Source: an uncultured Bacteroidales bacterium
GTDB lineage: Bacteria; Bacteroidota; Bacteroidia; Bacteroidales; JAUNSR01
Length of the DNA stretch: 12,824 nt
Reading direction: 5' to 3'
Assembly: GCA_947074245.1 (NCBI GenBank)
Contig: CAMTOW010000021.1
Location: 1 to 12,824 of the forward strand
Part shown: positions 6,084 to 12,824 of the stretch, piece after piece
Layout of the letters: every line of letters begins with the position of its first letter
Numbering within the stretch: position 1 is the first letter of the stretch
Notes under the pieces: model-generated
Told to the model about the DNA's origin: nothing
Seen by the model: only the letters and a program-made list of their open reading frames with translations
Database searches by the model: none
Position numbers and translations under genes: made by a program

Positions 6084-8639
6084 TCAGAACCATCTCACAT
6101 AGGCCAAATCCTGACGATGTGGCAAATCCGGATTCTTAGGGAACATACGGAACGAGTATTTAAACATTCCTGCGTTCATCAACGTATAATCCAGTTCATA
6201 ATAAGTAATAGATCCTTCTGTTTTTACCACTTTCATTTCCTGAACGTTAAACAGATCGGTTCTACCCTCCTTCATGCTCGATACGACAAACTCGATACCG
6301 ATACAGTTCGGCAACGTTTTACGATCGATTTCAACATGAATCTTATACACTTCGCCTACCTGTGGGTTCAACTGAAGTCCTTCCGGTATATCCACTTTTA
6401 CGATGTCTATATCATTCCATTTTGCAGCGACTTCTTCTTTCCATGCCGCAAGTTCTTTGGCTTTCTCGAAATTGTCTGCCATCAGAAGTTTTGAACGCAA
6501 ACCTTCCTTCGTATAGAATCGATCGTAATAATCGTTCAACATTCGTTTCATGGTAAATCTCGGAGCGATTTTTGCCAATGAATGTTTGATATACTGAATC
6601 CATTCCGGAGAATATCCTTTGCTGTTCTTCGCGAAATACAATGGAATGATCTGGTTTTCAAGAATCGAATAGATTGTCTCTGCGTCCAACTGATCCTGAT
6701 GCGCTTGATCCTGATAAGTCCGTTTATCGGTAAGAGCCCAACCGGCACCTTCCACATAACCTTCATACCACCATCCGTCAAGCACCGAGAAGTTCAACAC
6801 ACCGTTCATTTCCGCTTTCTCTCCCGATGTACCCGAAGCTTCCAATGGGCGTGTTGGTGTATTCAACCATACGTCAACACCCGAAATCAAACGTTTAGCC
6901 ACCTGCATATCATAGTTTTCTACGAAGATGATTTTACCCTGGAATTCCGGTTGTCTCGAAATTTCCACGATGCGACGGATCAATTCCTGACCTCCTCCGT
7001 CTGCAGGATGGGCTTTTCCTGAGAAAATAAACTGAACCGGATAGGCCGGGTTATTCACGATCTTAGCCAATCTGTCTAGATCGGTGAAAAGCAGATGCGC
7101 GCGTTTATAGGTTGCGAATCGACGTGCGAAACCGATAAGCAAAGCGTTCGGGTTCACTTTATCGATAGTCTTAAGGATTTTAGATGGATCTTCCTGTTTC
7201 TGACTCATCTTATCTTTAATCTCTTCGCGGATATAATTCACGAGTTTGTTTTTCAACGTACGGCGGATTTCCCAGATCTGTTCGTCTTCCACATCATAAA
7301 TCACGCTCCACATCTTTTCATTATCCTGACGTGACACGAAATCTTCGCCGAAGATTTTAGCGTAATACTGCTTCCATTCCGATGCTGCCCAGGTTGGCAT
7401 ATGCACACCGTTGGTAACATATCCTACATGCAATTCGTCCGCTGCATAACCTTTCCAGATTGGCTGGAACATATGCTGCGATACTTTTCCGTGCAGCCAG
7501 CTCACGCCGTTCACCTCTTGACAAGTATTACATGCGAATACGCTCATCGAGAATTTCTCATGTGTCTCCGGATTTTCACGTCCCAAATTCATCAAATCCT
7601 GCCAGCTGATACCCAGTTTTTCAGGGAACTGTCCCATGTATTTTCCGAAAAGAGACTCGTCAAAACTATCATGTCCTGCCGGTACCGGAGTGTGTACGGT
7701 ATACAACGAAGAAGATCGTACGATCTCAAGAGCCTGCTGGAAAGTCAGCTTGTCTTTTTGTATGTAATCGGCCAATCGTTGAGCATTGATCAATGCCGCG
7801 TGCCCTTCGTTACAATGATAGATATCTTTCTTGATACCAAGTTTATTCAGCAACAATATACCCCCGATTCCCAACAGGTATTCCTGTTTCATACGGTTTT
7901 CCCAATCCCCGCCATAAAGCTGGAAGGTGATCGAACGGTCATATTCGCTGTTCATCTCGTTATCCGTATCCATCAGATACAATGGCACACGTCCTACGTT
8001 TACGCACCATACGTTCGAATATACGATCCGGTCATGGAAAGGAACCTCCAATACCATCGGACGTCCGTCTTCATCCATCACCTGTTTCAACGGCAGATGA
8101 TTAAAATTCTGCGCTTCGTAATTTGCTTCTTGTGCTCCGTCGATTGACAGGGTCTGTGTAAAGTATCCGTATCGATATAAAAAGCCTACTGCAGACATTC
8201 TCACGTTCGAGTCACTTGCCTCTTTCAGGTAATCACCTGCAAGCACACCCAAACCTCCCGAATAAATCTTCAGGCAGTTAGCCAAACCGTATTCCATAGA
8301 AAAATAGGCGATCGAAGGGCGTTCCATATTGGGTTGCTCCTCCATATAGGCGCGAAAGTCCTGACAAACTTTCTCAACCTTGCGCATCATCATCTTATCA
8401 TTTACGATCTCTTCCATGCGCTCATAGCTGATCATCTCCAGCAACAAGACTGGATTACCGCCACTTTGCTTCCATTTGATCGGATCGATATCTGAAAACA
8501 AATCGGTCGCTTCAGAATTCCATACCCACCATAAGTTGCGAGACAAATCCTCCAGACATGCTAGTTCTGCCGGAAGCTTCGATTTCACAGTGATATCTCT
8601 CCAAAATGGAGCATTTGAGTTACTTACCTGTACTTTCAT
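6084..8639 (-). CDS. glgP: Alpha-glucan (glycogen/maltodextrin) phosphorylase, GT35 with DUF3417
   Basis: A PLP-dependent cytoplasmic enzyme that releases glucose 1-phosphate from the ends of glycogen or maltodextrin. The 851 residues begin with a DUF3417 domain (about 1-115, with [10 protein letters not shown]). The GT35 core follows, opening with [13 protein letters not shown] and including [23 protein letters not shown] and [14 protein letters not shown]. The PLP site is [14 protein letters not shown], with the lysine at residue 608 (codon 6816-6818), and LDGWW follows. This is the short bacterial/archaeal 'alpha-glucan family phosphorylase' type, without the regulatory N-terminus of the animal enzyme. 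A C-terminal region of over 100 residues lies beyond the core. It begins 25 bases after the glycogen synthase stop and ends at a strong terminator. The exact substrate (glycogen or maltodextrin) cannot be told from sequence. Confidence 0.94.
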   Translation of the reverse strand: MKVQVSNSNAPFWRDITVKSKLPAELACLEDLSRNLWWVWNSEATDLFSDIDPIKWKQSGGNPVLLLEMISYERMEEIVNDKMMMRKVEKVCQDFRAYMEEQPNMERPSIAYFSMEYGLANCLKIYSGGLGVLAGDYLKEASDSNVRMSAVGFLYRYGYFTQTLSIDGAQEANYEAQNFNHLPLKQVMDEDGRPMVLEVPFHDRIVYSNVWCVNVGRVPLYLMDTDNEMNSEYDRSITFQLYGGDWENRMKQEYLLGIGGILLLNKLGIKKDIYHCNEGHAALINAQRLADYIQKDKLTFQQALEIVRSSSLYTVHTPVPAGHDSFDESLFGKYMGQFPEKLGISWQDLMNLGRENPETHEKFSMSVFACNTCQEVNGVSWLHGKVSQHMFQPIWKGYAADELHVGYVTNGVHMPTWAASEWKQYYAKIFGEDFVSRQDNEKMWSVIYDVEDEQIWEIRRTLKNKLVNYIREEIKDKMSQKQEDPSKILKTIDKVNPNALLIGFARRFATYKRAHLLFTDLDRLAKIVNNPAYPVQFIFSGKAHPADGGGQELIRRIVEISRQPEFQGKIIFVENYDMQVAKRLISGVDVWLNTPTRPLEASGTSGEKAEMNGVLNFSVLDGWWYEGYVEGAGWALTDKRTYQDQAHQDQLDAETIYSILENQIIPLYFAKNSKGYSPEWIQYIKHSLAKIAPRFTMKRMLNDYYDRFYTKEGLRSKLLMADNFEKAKELAAWKEEVAAKWNDIDIVKVDIPEGLQLNPQVGEVYKIHVEIDRKTLPNCIGIEFVVSSMKEGRTDLFNVQEMKVVKTEGSITYYELDYTLMNAGMFKYSFRMFPKNPDLPHRQDLAYVRWF

Positions 8640-8664
8640 ATTTTGTTAATTTTCAGTCGTATAC

Positions 8665-10317
8665 TTATTTGCTTATTCTTTTATTTTTTGCAGCGATCGC
8701 ATCCTCATAGGCTTGTTCATAATGAGCGATGAAATGGCTCCATTGAGCTTTTCTTGATAATTTCTCAGCCGAATGTTCGGCTTTTCGCATCGTCTCCTTA
8801 CTCATCGTAACCAGATCAACAATCGTTTCGGCGATCTCTTGCGAAACGGTATCATAGTTCGAATCGGTTCGTCCGATCACTCTTACTCCGTCTTCGATAT
8901 GAGCGCCATATCCCTCAGATTCACACCATTTGCCGAATCCCGACAAATCGGTCGTAATCGTAGGCACCCCAAAAGCTACGCTTTCGAGCGGAGTATACCC
9001 CCATGGCTCATAATAAGAAGGAAATACGGTAGCATCCAAACCGATTAGGATATTATAATAGGTGAGATTTAAAATACCATCCTTACCGGTCAAATAGGAA
9101 GGAATAAAGATCACTTTCACCGAATCTCCCGGATTGTTTTTAAAATGCAATTCGTTCAATCGGTTCATGACGGCGTCTTCATGATAATTATGAAGCGTAT
9201 GTGTAATCAATGGATCCGGTAGCGGATGAGCGGTATAAACAGCCTTTTGCATCTGATTATACAGATCATATCGTGGCGATTCAACCCAACCCGGCACCAA
9301 GACGAATGCGATGATCTCACGCGACAGGTTTTTCTGACGCAGTTCGTTCAGAGAGTCCAGATAAACGTCGATCCCCTTGTTTCGATACTCATATCGTCCC
9401 GCAGTAGCTATAAGCAATGCGTCGGGCGATGGCGTATAACCGATCAGTCGCTCAGCGACCGTCATCAACAAGGCGCGCGCCTGAATCCGTTTCTGATGAT
9501 ATTTATCACCTTGCGGGACGAAGTTCGGCTCAAAACCGTTCGGAGTCACCAGTGGGTTACGTTCCAATAGTTGTGAACATTCGCGTGCCGTAATCTCACT
9601 CACGGTAGTAAAACTGTCAGCGGCATGCGCGGCATGCTTTTCTACCGAATGTTTCGAAACCATATTCAGCTCTTGAGCCATTTGGTCACCGTTATAGCCC
9701 GATAGATAATCATATAATGGCTTATTGTTTCCGGCGATGGAGCGTCCGATGCAAGTAGCATGAGTGGTAAATACCGTCGATAATTCCGGCAACACCTTCT
9801 GCAAATACAGAAGTCCCATTGATGTGGTCCATTCGTTAAACTGCACGACGATCTCATTATCCTTCGTGGCAAAGAAACGATAAAGACTTTCTGTCACCAA
9901 TGCCGAAGCGTATGCAAACATCGAGGCTTCATCATAATCACCGTAGGCATGAAGCGAATCAACACCGTACCAATCCCACATTTTAGCGTACAACGCGTCG
10001 CGCTGCACGTAATACTGTTCGAAGTCTACAAGAATTACGATCGGTTTACCGGGTATGTTCCATCTCCCGGTTCTGACCTGCAACCCCTCCTCTTTCGCTT
10101 TTTTATGCCACATTTGGAGAATATCTTCCGATTCTGTGAAATAAGGATTCTCTTTCCCTTTCCAGATATCCGGCCCGATAAAAACCAAATGATCTCCATA
10201 GATCGTATGTAGGGTTTTTGCTTTTGTCGATAATACGGTATAGATTCCTCCTACCAGATTACAGACTTCCCAACTGATCTCTATCAGATAATCAGGTCTT
10301 TTCAAATCAACTTTCAT
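8665..10317 (-). CDS. GT3 family (eukaryote-type) glycogen synthase
   Basis: Extends alpha-1,4-glucan chains from a nucleotide sugar. The 550 residues match family GT3, the yeast and animal glycogen synthase family, rather than bacterial GlgA (GT5). Landmarks are EVCNLVGGIYTVLSTKA near the N-terminus, FNEWTTSMG, FTTHATCIGR, AGRYEYRNKGIDVYLDSLNEL, and VFPSYYEPWGYTPLESVAFG with E437 in the EPWGY motif. The eukaryotic enzymes use UDP-glucose, and the donor here is inferred only. I chose the ATG at 10317 (MKVDLKRPDYLIEISWE), since the longer 16-residue extension is unlike the family. Like bacterial members of this family generally, it lacks the long phosphorylated C-terminal tail of animal enzymes; the protein ends soon after the GT-B fold. 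It is followed 25 bases later by the phosphorylase, so synthesis and breakdown are encoded together. Confidence 0.94.
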   Translation of the reverse strand: MKVDLKRPDYLIEISWEVCNLVGGIYTVLSTKAKTLHTIYGDHLVFIGPDIWKGKENPYFTESEDILQMWHKKAKEEGLQVRTGRWNIPGKPIVILVDFEQYYVQRDALYAKMWDWYGVDSLHAYGDYDEASMFAYASALVTESLYRFFATKDNEIVVQFNEWTTSMGLLYLQKVLPELSTVFTTHATCIGRSIAGNNKPLYDYLSGYNGDQMAQELNMVSKHSVEKHAAHAADSFTTVSEITARECSQLLERNPLVTPNGFEPNFVPQGDKYHQKRIQARALLMTVAERLIGYTPSPDALLIATAGRYEYRNKGIDVYLDSLNELRQKNLSREIIAFVLVPGWVESPRYDLYNQMQKAVYTAHPLPDPLITHTLHNYHEDAVMNRLNELHFKNNPGDSVKVIFIPSYLTGKDGILNLTYYNILIGLDATVFPSYYEPWGYTPLESVAFGVPTITTDLSGFGKWCESEGYGAHIEDGVRVIGRTDSNYDTVSQEIAETIVDLVTMSKETMRKAEHSAEKLSRKAQWSHFIAHYEQAYEDAIAAKNKRISK

Positions 10318-10598
10318 ATTTAAAATCCTCTTGACCCACTCTATCCTTAAAAAGATGATAGTCAAAACTTTATTCAGGAATCAACCCTCTTTTTCAGATG
10401 AGACGACGCCATTAATTAACATTTGCTTCCGCGCAAATTTAAAATAATAATATTAAAATAAAAGAATTATCGTTCTTTTTACAGCAGATTCTTACCGCAC
10501 ACCATTGCAGAAAGCGCAAATAGCTTATGCGTGAATAATTTACACGAAACGACAATTCTTTTCTTTATAACCTGAAGGAATTTAAGATCACCCGACGA
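10318..10598. other. Gap upstream of glycogen synthase gene, AT-rich, candidate control sites
   Basis: This 281-base gap holds no convincing coding frame. At 10434-10441 the minus strand reads TAAATTTG, an exact TAnnTTTG -7 box, with no clear TTG 19 bases upstream. That would give a leader of about 110 bases for the synthase gene. A weak hairpin (AAAAGAA 10460-10466 with TTCTTTT 10473-10479) followed on the minus strand by a U-rich run could terminate the SHOCT gene transcript. An inverted repeat at 10421-10438 is listed separately. Confidence 0.4.
10421..10438. promoter_or_regulatory. ATTTGC-N6-GCAAAT inverted repeat, possible operator
   Basis: The 6-base arms 10421-10426 and 10433-10438 are exact reverse complements around a 6-base centre. 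The right arm overlaps the candidate -7 box at 10434-10441. The predicted start site, near 10427, would fall inside the repeat. This geometry would suit a repressor site for the glycogen operon, but such short arms occur by chance. Confidence 0.3.
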
Positions 10599-10811
10599 TT
10601 AGGCATCTCGTTCGATCTCTTTCACTTTCTGGTCATATTCCTCTTGGGTTATGTCGCCCGTATCCAGACGTTGTTTCAGATTACGCAATGCCTCACTTTC
10701 CGTTTTGTCCCAAGCGGTTTTATCGCGTTGGTTGGGCGCGCTGTTCCGTTTGATATAGCGTATCAGAAAAAACACTACGACTCCGAATACGATAAATAAA
10801 ATCAATCCCAT
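10599..10811 (-). CDS. Small membrane-anchored SHOCT-domain protein
   Basis: A 70-residue protein. Residues 2-20 are a single hydrophobic membrane segment (LILFIVFGVVVFFLIRYI) followed by basic residues, suggesting an anchor with the C-terminus in the cytoplasm. A polar linker leads to the SHOCT motif, ALRNLKQRLDTGDITQEEYD (about 41-60), then KVKEIERD. SHOCT is a short C-terminal helix pair found on many unrelated proteins and thought to mediate oligomerisation or binding. This protein is little more than an anchor plus SHOCT. Its specific role is unknown. The ATG at 10811 directly precedes the membrane segment. It is transcribed toward the glycogen operon 281 bases away and diverges from the 94-residue gene on the other strand. 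Confidence 0.85.
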   Translation of the reverse strand: MGLILFIVFGVVVFFLIRYIKRNSAPNQRDKTAWDKTESEALRNLKQRLDTGDITQEEYDQKVKEIERDA

Positions 10812-10844
10812 ATCAGTTGTATTAAATGATTAGCTATTTCATTC

Positions 10845-10869
10845 CCTTTTGCCCTGAAATGGCAAAAGG
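10845..10869. repeat. 9-bp inverted repeat in the divergent intergenic region
   Basis: CCTTTTGCC (10845-10853) and GGCAAAAGG (10861-10869) are exact reverse complements with a 7-base spacer. They lie 34 bases upstream of the SHOCT gene start and about 75 bases upstream of the candidate promoter of the divergent gene. No U-tract follows on either strand, so a terminator is unlikely. A protein-binding site or leader hairpin is more plausible. Confidence 0.4.
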
Positions 10870-10944
10870 ATATTTGGTAAAATAACAAGACTCATTCCCT
10901 GAATGTTCAACCGCCTGATATCGTGTATTCTTACATTTTTTTCA

Positions 10945-10952
10945 TATATTTG
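10945..10952 (+). promoter_or_regulatory. -7 promoter box for the 94-residue protein gene
   Basis: TATATTTG matches TAnnTTTG exactly. A start near 10957 gives a leader of about 45 bases to the chosen ATG at 11003. The -33 position holds TCG (10921-10923) rather than TTG, with a 21-base spacer, so only the -7 half is convincing. Confidence 0.45.
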
Positions 10953-11002
10953 TCTTAGAAAGCTCAATGATTCGCTTTCATAAACTCATAAATTATAATG
11001 TC

Positions 11003-11287
11003 ATGGCATCTATCAGATCTTTAAAAAAACAGATTTCTGTTATCGCTGACAACTTAGCTACAATCGCATTGCTGTCTAAAGCCGAATTAAATGAAACAGA
11101 CATTGAAAAAGTCAATGCCGTATTGGGTGAAATCTATAATTTCGAAGACGAATTCCGTACTCGCGCTCAACATTACAACGGAAAAGAAAACCCAAAGGTG
11201 ATCAAGAAATACTTCAGCCAGCTTTACAACGATATTGAAAAGCAGGCCAATGCGATTATCGCTCAGATCAAAACTCTTAATGATTGA
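11003..11287 (+). CDS. Conserved-looking small helical protein, unknown function
   Basis: A 94-residue protein that I do not recognise. It appears all-helical, charged and soluble, with no signal peptide, membrane segment, Cys cluster or catalytic motif. Two likely helical stretches (about 1-28 and 63-90) flank a middle region containing NFEDEFRTRAQHYNGKENP. I chose the ATG at 11003 (MASIRSLKKQISVIAD). An upstream in-frame ATG at 10967 would start only about 10 bases after the predicted transcription start and would add an unusual 12-residue segment. It has its own promoter box and a terminator downstream, so it is probably a single-gene unit. That self-contained arrangement supports it being real. 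A small regulator or structural adaptor is conceivable, but nothing in the sequence shows which. Confidence 0.75.
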   Translation: MASIRSLKKQISVIADNLATIALLSKAELNETDIEKVNAVLGEIYNFEDEFRTRAQHYNGKENPKVIKKYFSQLYNDIEKQANAIIAQIKTLND

Positions 11288-11324
11288 TCTCTTTCTACCC
11301 TGAAAGAATCAAGACATACGTATA

Positions 11325-11383
11325 TAAGCCCTGGATTCTTCCGACGATAATGCCGGCCGTCCTGGGCTTAATTTTTTATTTAT
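11325..11383 (+). terminator. Terminator after the 94-residue protein gene
   Basis: TAAGCCC (11325-11331) pairs with GGGCTTA (11364-11370). A T-T mismatch follows, then GG/CC extends the stem. The 26-base loop contains the palindrome GCCGGC. A T-rich run (ATTTTTTATTTAT) follows on the plus strand. It lies about 38 bases after the stop codon. Confidence 0.8.
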
Positions 11384-11386
11384 CTA

Positions 11387-11394
11387 TATTTTTG
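11387..11394 (+). promoter_or_regulatory. Candidate -7 box for the acyltransferase/amidase pair
   Basis: TATTTTTG matches TAnnTTTG exactly, right after the preceding terminator's T-run. The ATG at 11406 is only 11 bases past the box, so the transcript would have a very short leader of roughly 5-8 bases. No TTG is seen at the expected -33 position. Confidence 0.35.
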
Positions 11395-11405
11395 AAGACT
11401 TCGAA

Positions 11406-11960
11406 ATGAAAAAGCAGATTTGCAAATTTATCCTGAACCTGTTTGGCTGGAAAGCTGTCGTTACCGTTCCTAAATTCGACAAATCCGTAATCTGTGTGGC
11501 TCCCCACACGAGCAATTGGGATTTCATCATTGGCAAACTGGCATATACCTCTGCCGGACTGACCGCTCATTTCATGATCAAAAAAGAATGGTTCGTATTC
11601 CCCTTCAACCTCGTATTTAAATCGATGGGCGGAATCCCGGTTTCACGCAATCGCCATACGCGACTCGTCGATCAGGTCGTTAAAGTCATGAAGGAATCGA
11701 AGGTTTTCAATATCGCCATCACGCCCGAAGGAACTCGCCAACGTACCGAAAACTGGAAAAAAGGATTCTACTACATTGCTCTTGAGGCTGGTGTTCCGAT
11801 TCAGTTAGCGTATATGGACTATAGCCGTCGCGTAGTCGGGATCGAAAAGGTTTTCTATCCGACCGGAAATGAAGAAGCTGATCTGAAAGAGATCGTATCA
11901 TATTATAAAGATGTAAAGGCGAAACACCCCGATCAGTTCGCTCTGCATAAATTCAAATGA
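11406..11960 (+). CDS. PlsC-like phospholipid/glycerol acyltransferase
   Basis: A 184-residue member of the lysophosphatidic acid acyltransferase-like (PlsC) superfamily, which transfers acyl groups onto glycerophosphate or related acceptors at the inner membrane. The catalytic H-x4-D is HTSNWD (H34, D39), preceded by AP. The second block is GGIPVSR (75-81). The acceptor-phosphate binding block is TPEGTR (106-111). Hydrophobic stretches near 5-20 and 62-72 could associate with the membrane, but no clear transmembrane helix is seen. It is shorter than standard PlsC (about 240 residues), and the APHTSNWDF form is typical of a divergent small subgroup. The acceptor is therefore uncertain: lysophosphatidate, an ornithine or glycine lipid precursor, or another. 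Its stop overlaps the next start (ATGA), implying translational coupling with the amidase gene. Confidence 0.87.
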   Translation: MKKQICKFILNLFGWKAVVTVPKFDKSVICVAPHTSNWDFIIGKLAYTSAGLTAHFMIKKEWFVFPFNLVFKSMGGIPVSRNRHTRLVDQVVKVMKESKVFNIAITPEGTRQRTENWKKGFYYIALEAGVPIQLAYMDYSRRVVGIEKVFYPTGNEEADLKEIVSYYKDVKAKHPDQFALHKFK

Positions 11961-12748
11961 TTATGGACAACTCACTTACCGTTTGCTTGGTTCAGACCGA
12001 TATCGCGTGGGAAAACCCGCAGGCCAATCTGGATCGGATCGAAAACGTGATCCGCGACATGACTGCCGAAACAGACCTGATCATCCTGCCCGAAATGTTT
12101 TCGACCGGATTTTCAATGAACTCTCGTTCATTGGCTCAGCCGGCCGATGGCCCTACCGTTTCTGCTCTGCAAGCATGGGCGCGTGAGTACGATACGGCGT
12201 TTGCCGGAAGTTTTATCGCCGTAGATAATGGGAAATACTTCAATCGGGGTTTCTTCATAACTCCCGATGATTGCTTCTTCTACGACAAAAGACATCTTTT
12301 CAGAATGAGCCCCGAACCGGATTTTTTCGATTCGGGAAACAAACAGCTGATCGTCGCCTACAAAGGCTGGAACATTTCCCTGCAGATTTGCTACGATTTG
12401 CGATTCCCGGTATGGACTCGCAACGTTGATAATGCATACGATCTGCAAATTTTCGTGGCTAGCTGGCCGAAAGTGCGCCGCAATGCTTGGGATACGTTAC
12501 TCCGGGCCCGTGCTATTGAGAATTCTGCGTTCGTCGCCGGTGTCAACCGCGTAGGCACAGATCCCAACGGAATCATCTACGACGGCGGATCTGTAATGAT
12601 CGATATGAAAGGACAAACCATCGCCCAAACCGAAGATGGGAAAGAGATGCTCATCAGAACGACCCTTCTCAAGTCCGATCTGGATCGATTCCGCCAGCGC
12701 TTTCCATCATGGATGGATGCCGATCGGTTTACGATCGAAAACAGCTGA
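11957..12748 (+). CDS. Nitrilase-superfamily amidase, omega-amidase/YafV type
   Basis: A 263-residue C-N hydrolase with the complete catalytic triad: E46 in LPEMFSTGFS, K111 in YDKRHLF and C145 in ICYDLRFPVW. The RAIENSAFVAGVNRVG segment is also typical of the family. The MFSTGFSM and YDLRFPVW contexts best match the omega-amidase group (mammalian NIT2, bacterial YafV), which hydrolyses alpha-ketoglutaramate or alpha-ketosuccinamate and helps methionine salvage or transaminase repair. Substrate assignment within the superfamily is uncertain. The start at 11957 overlaps the upstream stop by four bases. An alternative ATG two codons later (11963) is equally possible. The gene is complete, ending at 12748, only 21 bases before foreign adapter sequence, so its downstream context is lost. 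Confidence 0.92.
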   Translation: MIMDNSLTVCLVQTDIAWENPQANLDRIENVIRDMTAETDLIILPEMFSTGFSMNSRSLAQPADGPTVSALQAWAREYDTAFAGSFIAVDNGKYFNRGFFITPDDCFFYDKRHLFRMSPEPDFFDSGNKQLIVAYKGWNISLQICYDLRFPVWTRNVDNAYDLQIFVASWPKVRRNAWDTLLRARAIENSAFVAGVNRVGTDPNGIIYDGGSVMIDMKGQTIAQTEDGKEMLIRTTLLKSDLDRFRQRFPSWMDADRFTIENS

Positions 12749-12750
12749 TA

Positions 12751-12776
12751 CCGATCTTCCAAAAGAATAAGATCGG
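12751..12776. repeat. 8-bp inverted repeat at the genome/adapter junction
   Basis: CCGATCTT (12751-12758) and AAGATCGG (12769-12776) are reverse complements with a 10-base spacer. Seven of the eight bases of the right arm are adapter bases. The native DNA may have held a terminator hairpin whose right arm happened to resemble the adapter start. The likeness may also be an artefact of library construction or assembly. Confidence 0.5.
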
Positions 12777-12824
12777 AAGAGCACACGTCTGAACTCCAGT
12801 CACTCCGGAGAATTACGTATGCCG
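12770..12824 (+). other. Illumina TruSeq adapter contamination at contig end
   Basis: Bases 12770-12803 match the 34-base TruSeq read 1 3' adapter, from AGATCGGAAGAGCACACGTC through CCAGTCAC. TCCGGAGA (12804-12811) follows, which I recognise as a TruSeq HT i7 index (D702). Then 12812-12824 matches the start of the P7 tail at 11 of 13 bases (ATTACGTATGCCG instead of ATCTCGTATGCCG), as expected for low-quality read ends. This is not genomic DNA. Read in reverse it encodes the known artefact peptide VCSSDL. Confidence 0.98.

Noticed and set aside
7401..8147. 248-codon plus-strand open frame
   Set aside because: It is wholly antisense to the phosphorylase gene, which has clear family motifs; the protein resembles nothing known and the frame is a shadow.
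10967..11002. Upstream ATG adding 12 residues to the 94-residue protein
   Set aside because: It falls about 10 bases after the predicted transcription start and adds a segment unlike the rest; the ATG at 11003 is preferred but not proven.
12577..12786. Minus-strand open frame starting MCSSDLI at the right end
   Set aside because: Its start lies in adapter sequence and the rest is antisense to the amidase gene; it is an artefact.

Overview
The window is about 12.8 kb of ordinary bacterial housekeeping DNA, probably from a Bacteroidales member (phylum Bacteroidota). Four things point there: an eukaryote-type (GT3) glycogen synthase paired with a DUF3417-type glucan phosphorylase; lspA followed at once by a DUF4296 lipoprotein gene; a type-2 isoleucyl-tRNA synthetase; and several TAnnTTTG-like promoter boxes with little Shine-Dalgarno signal. 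The right end runs into Illumina adapter, so the window ends at a contig edge. The left end cuts a gene.

Layout, minus-strand block (1-10811, read right to left). A small membrane-anchored SHOCT protein is followed by a two-gene glycogen operon (GT3 glycogen synthase, then alpha-glucan phosphorylase), which ends in a strong terminator at 6013-6059. Next come an IMPACT/YigZ-family protein and the 1139-residue IleRS, which has its own terminator at 1785-1832. After that terminator lies a well-formed promoter and a set of three: a DksA/TraR-like RNA polymerase regulator, the lipoprotein signal peptidase LspA, and a DUF4296 lipoprotein cut by the window start. LspA would be the enzyme that processes the lipoprotein encoded 3 bases downstream. 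Plus-strand block (11003-12748): a 94-residue helical protein of unknown function with its own terminator, then a PlsC-like acyltransferase overlapping a nitrilase-superfamily amidase (omega-amidase type) by 4 bases.

I found no mobile element, CRISPR array, tRNA, rRNA or evident new multi-gene system. The observation with most biological weight is in IleRS: the class I HXGH signature is rearranged to GIHH. This altered form is known from a type-2 IleRS subgroup with extreme mupirocin resistance. The most important technical observation is the sequencing adapter fused to the last 55 bases, which would create false peptides and false joins if left in. No gene-free stretch exceeds 300 bases; the longest (10318-10598) is described as a feature.
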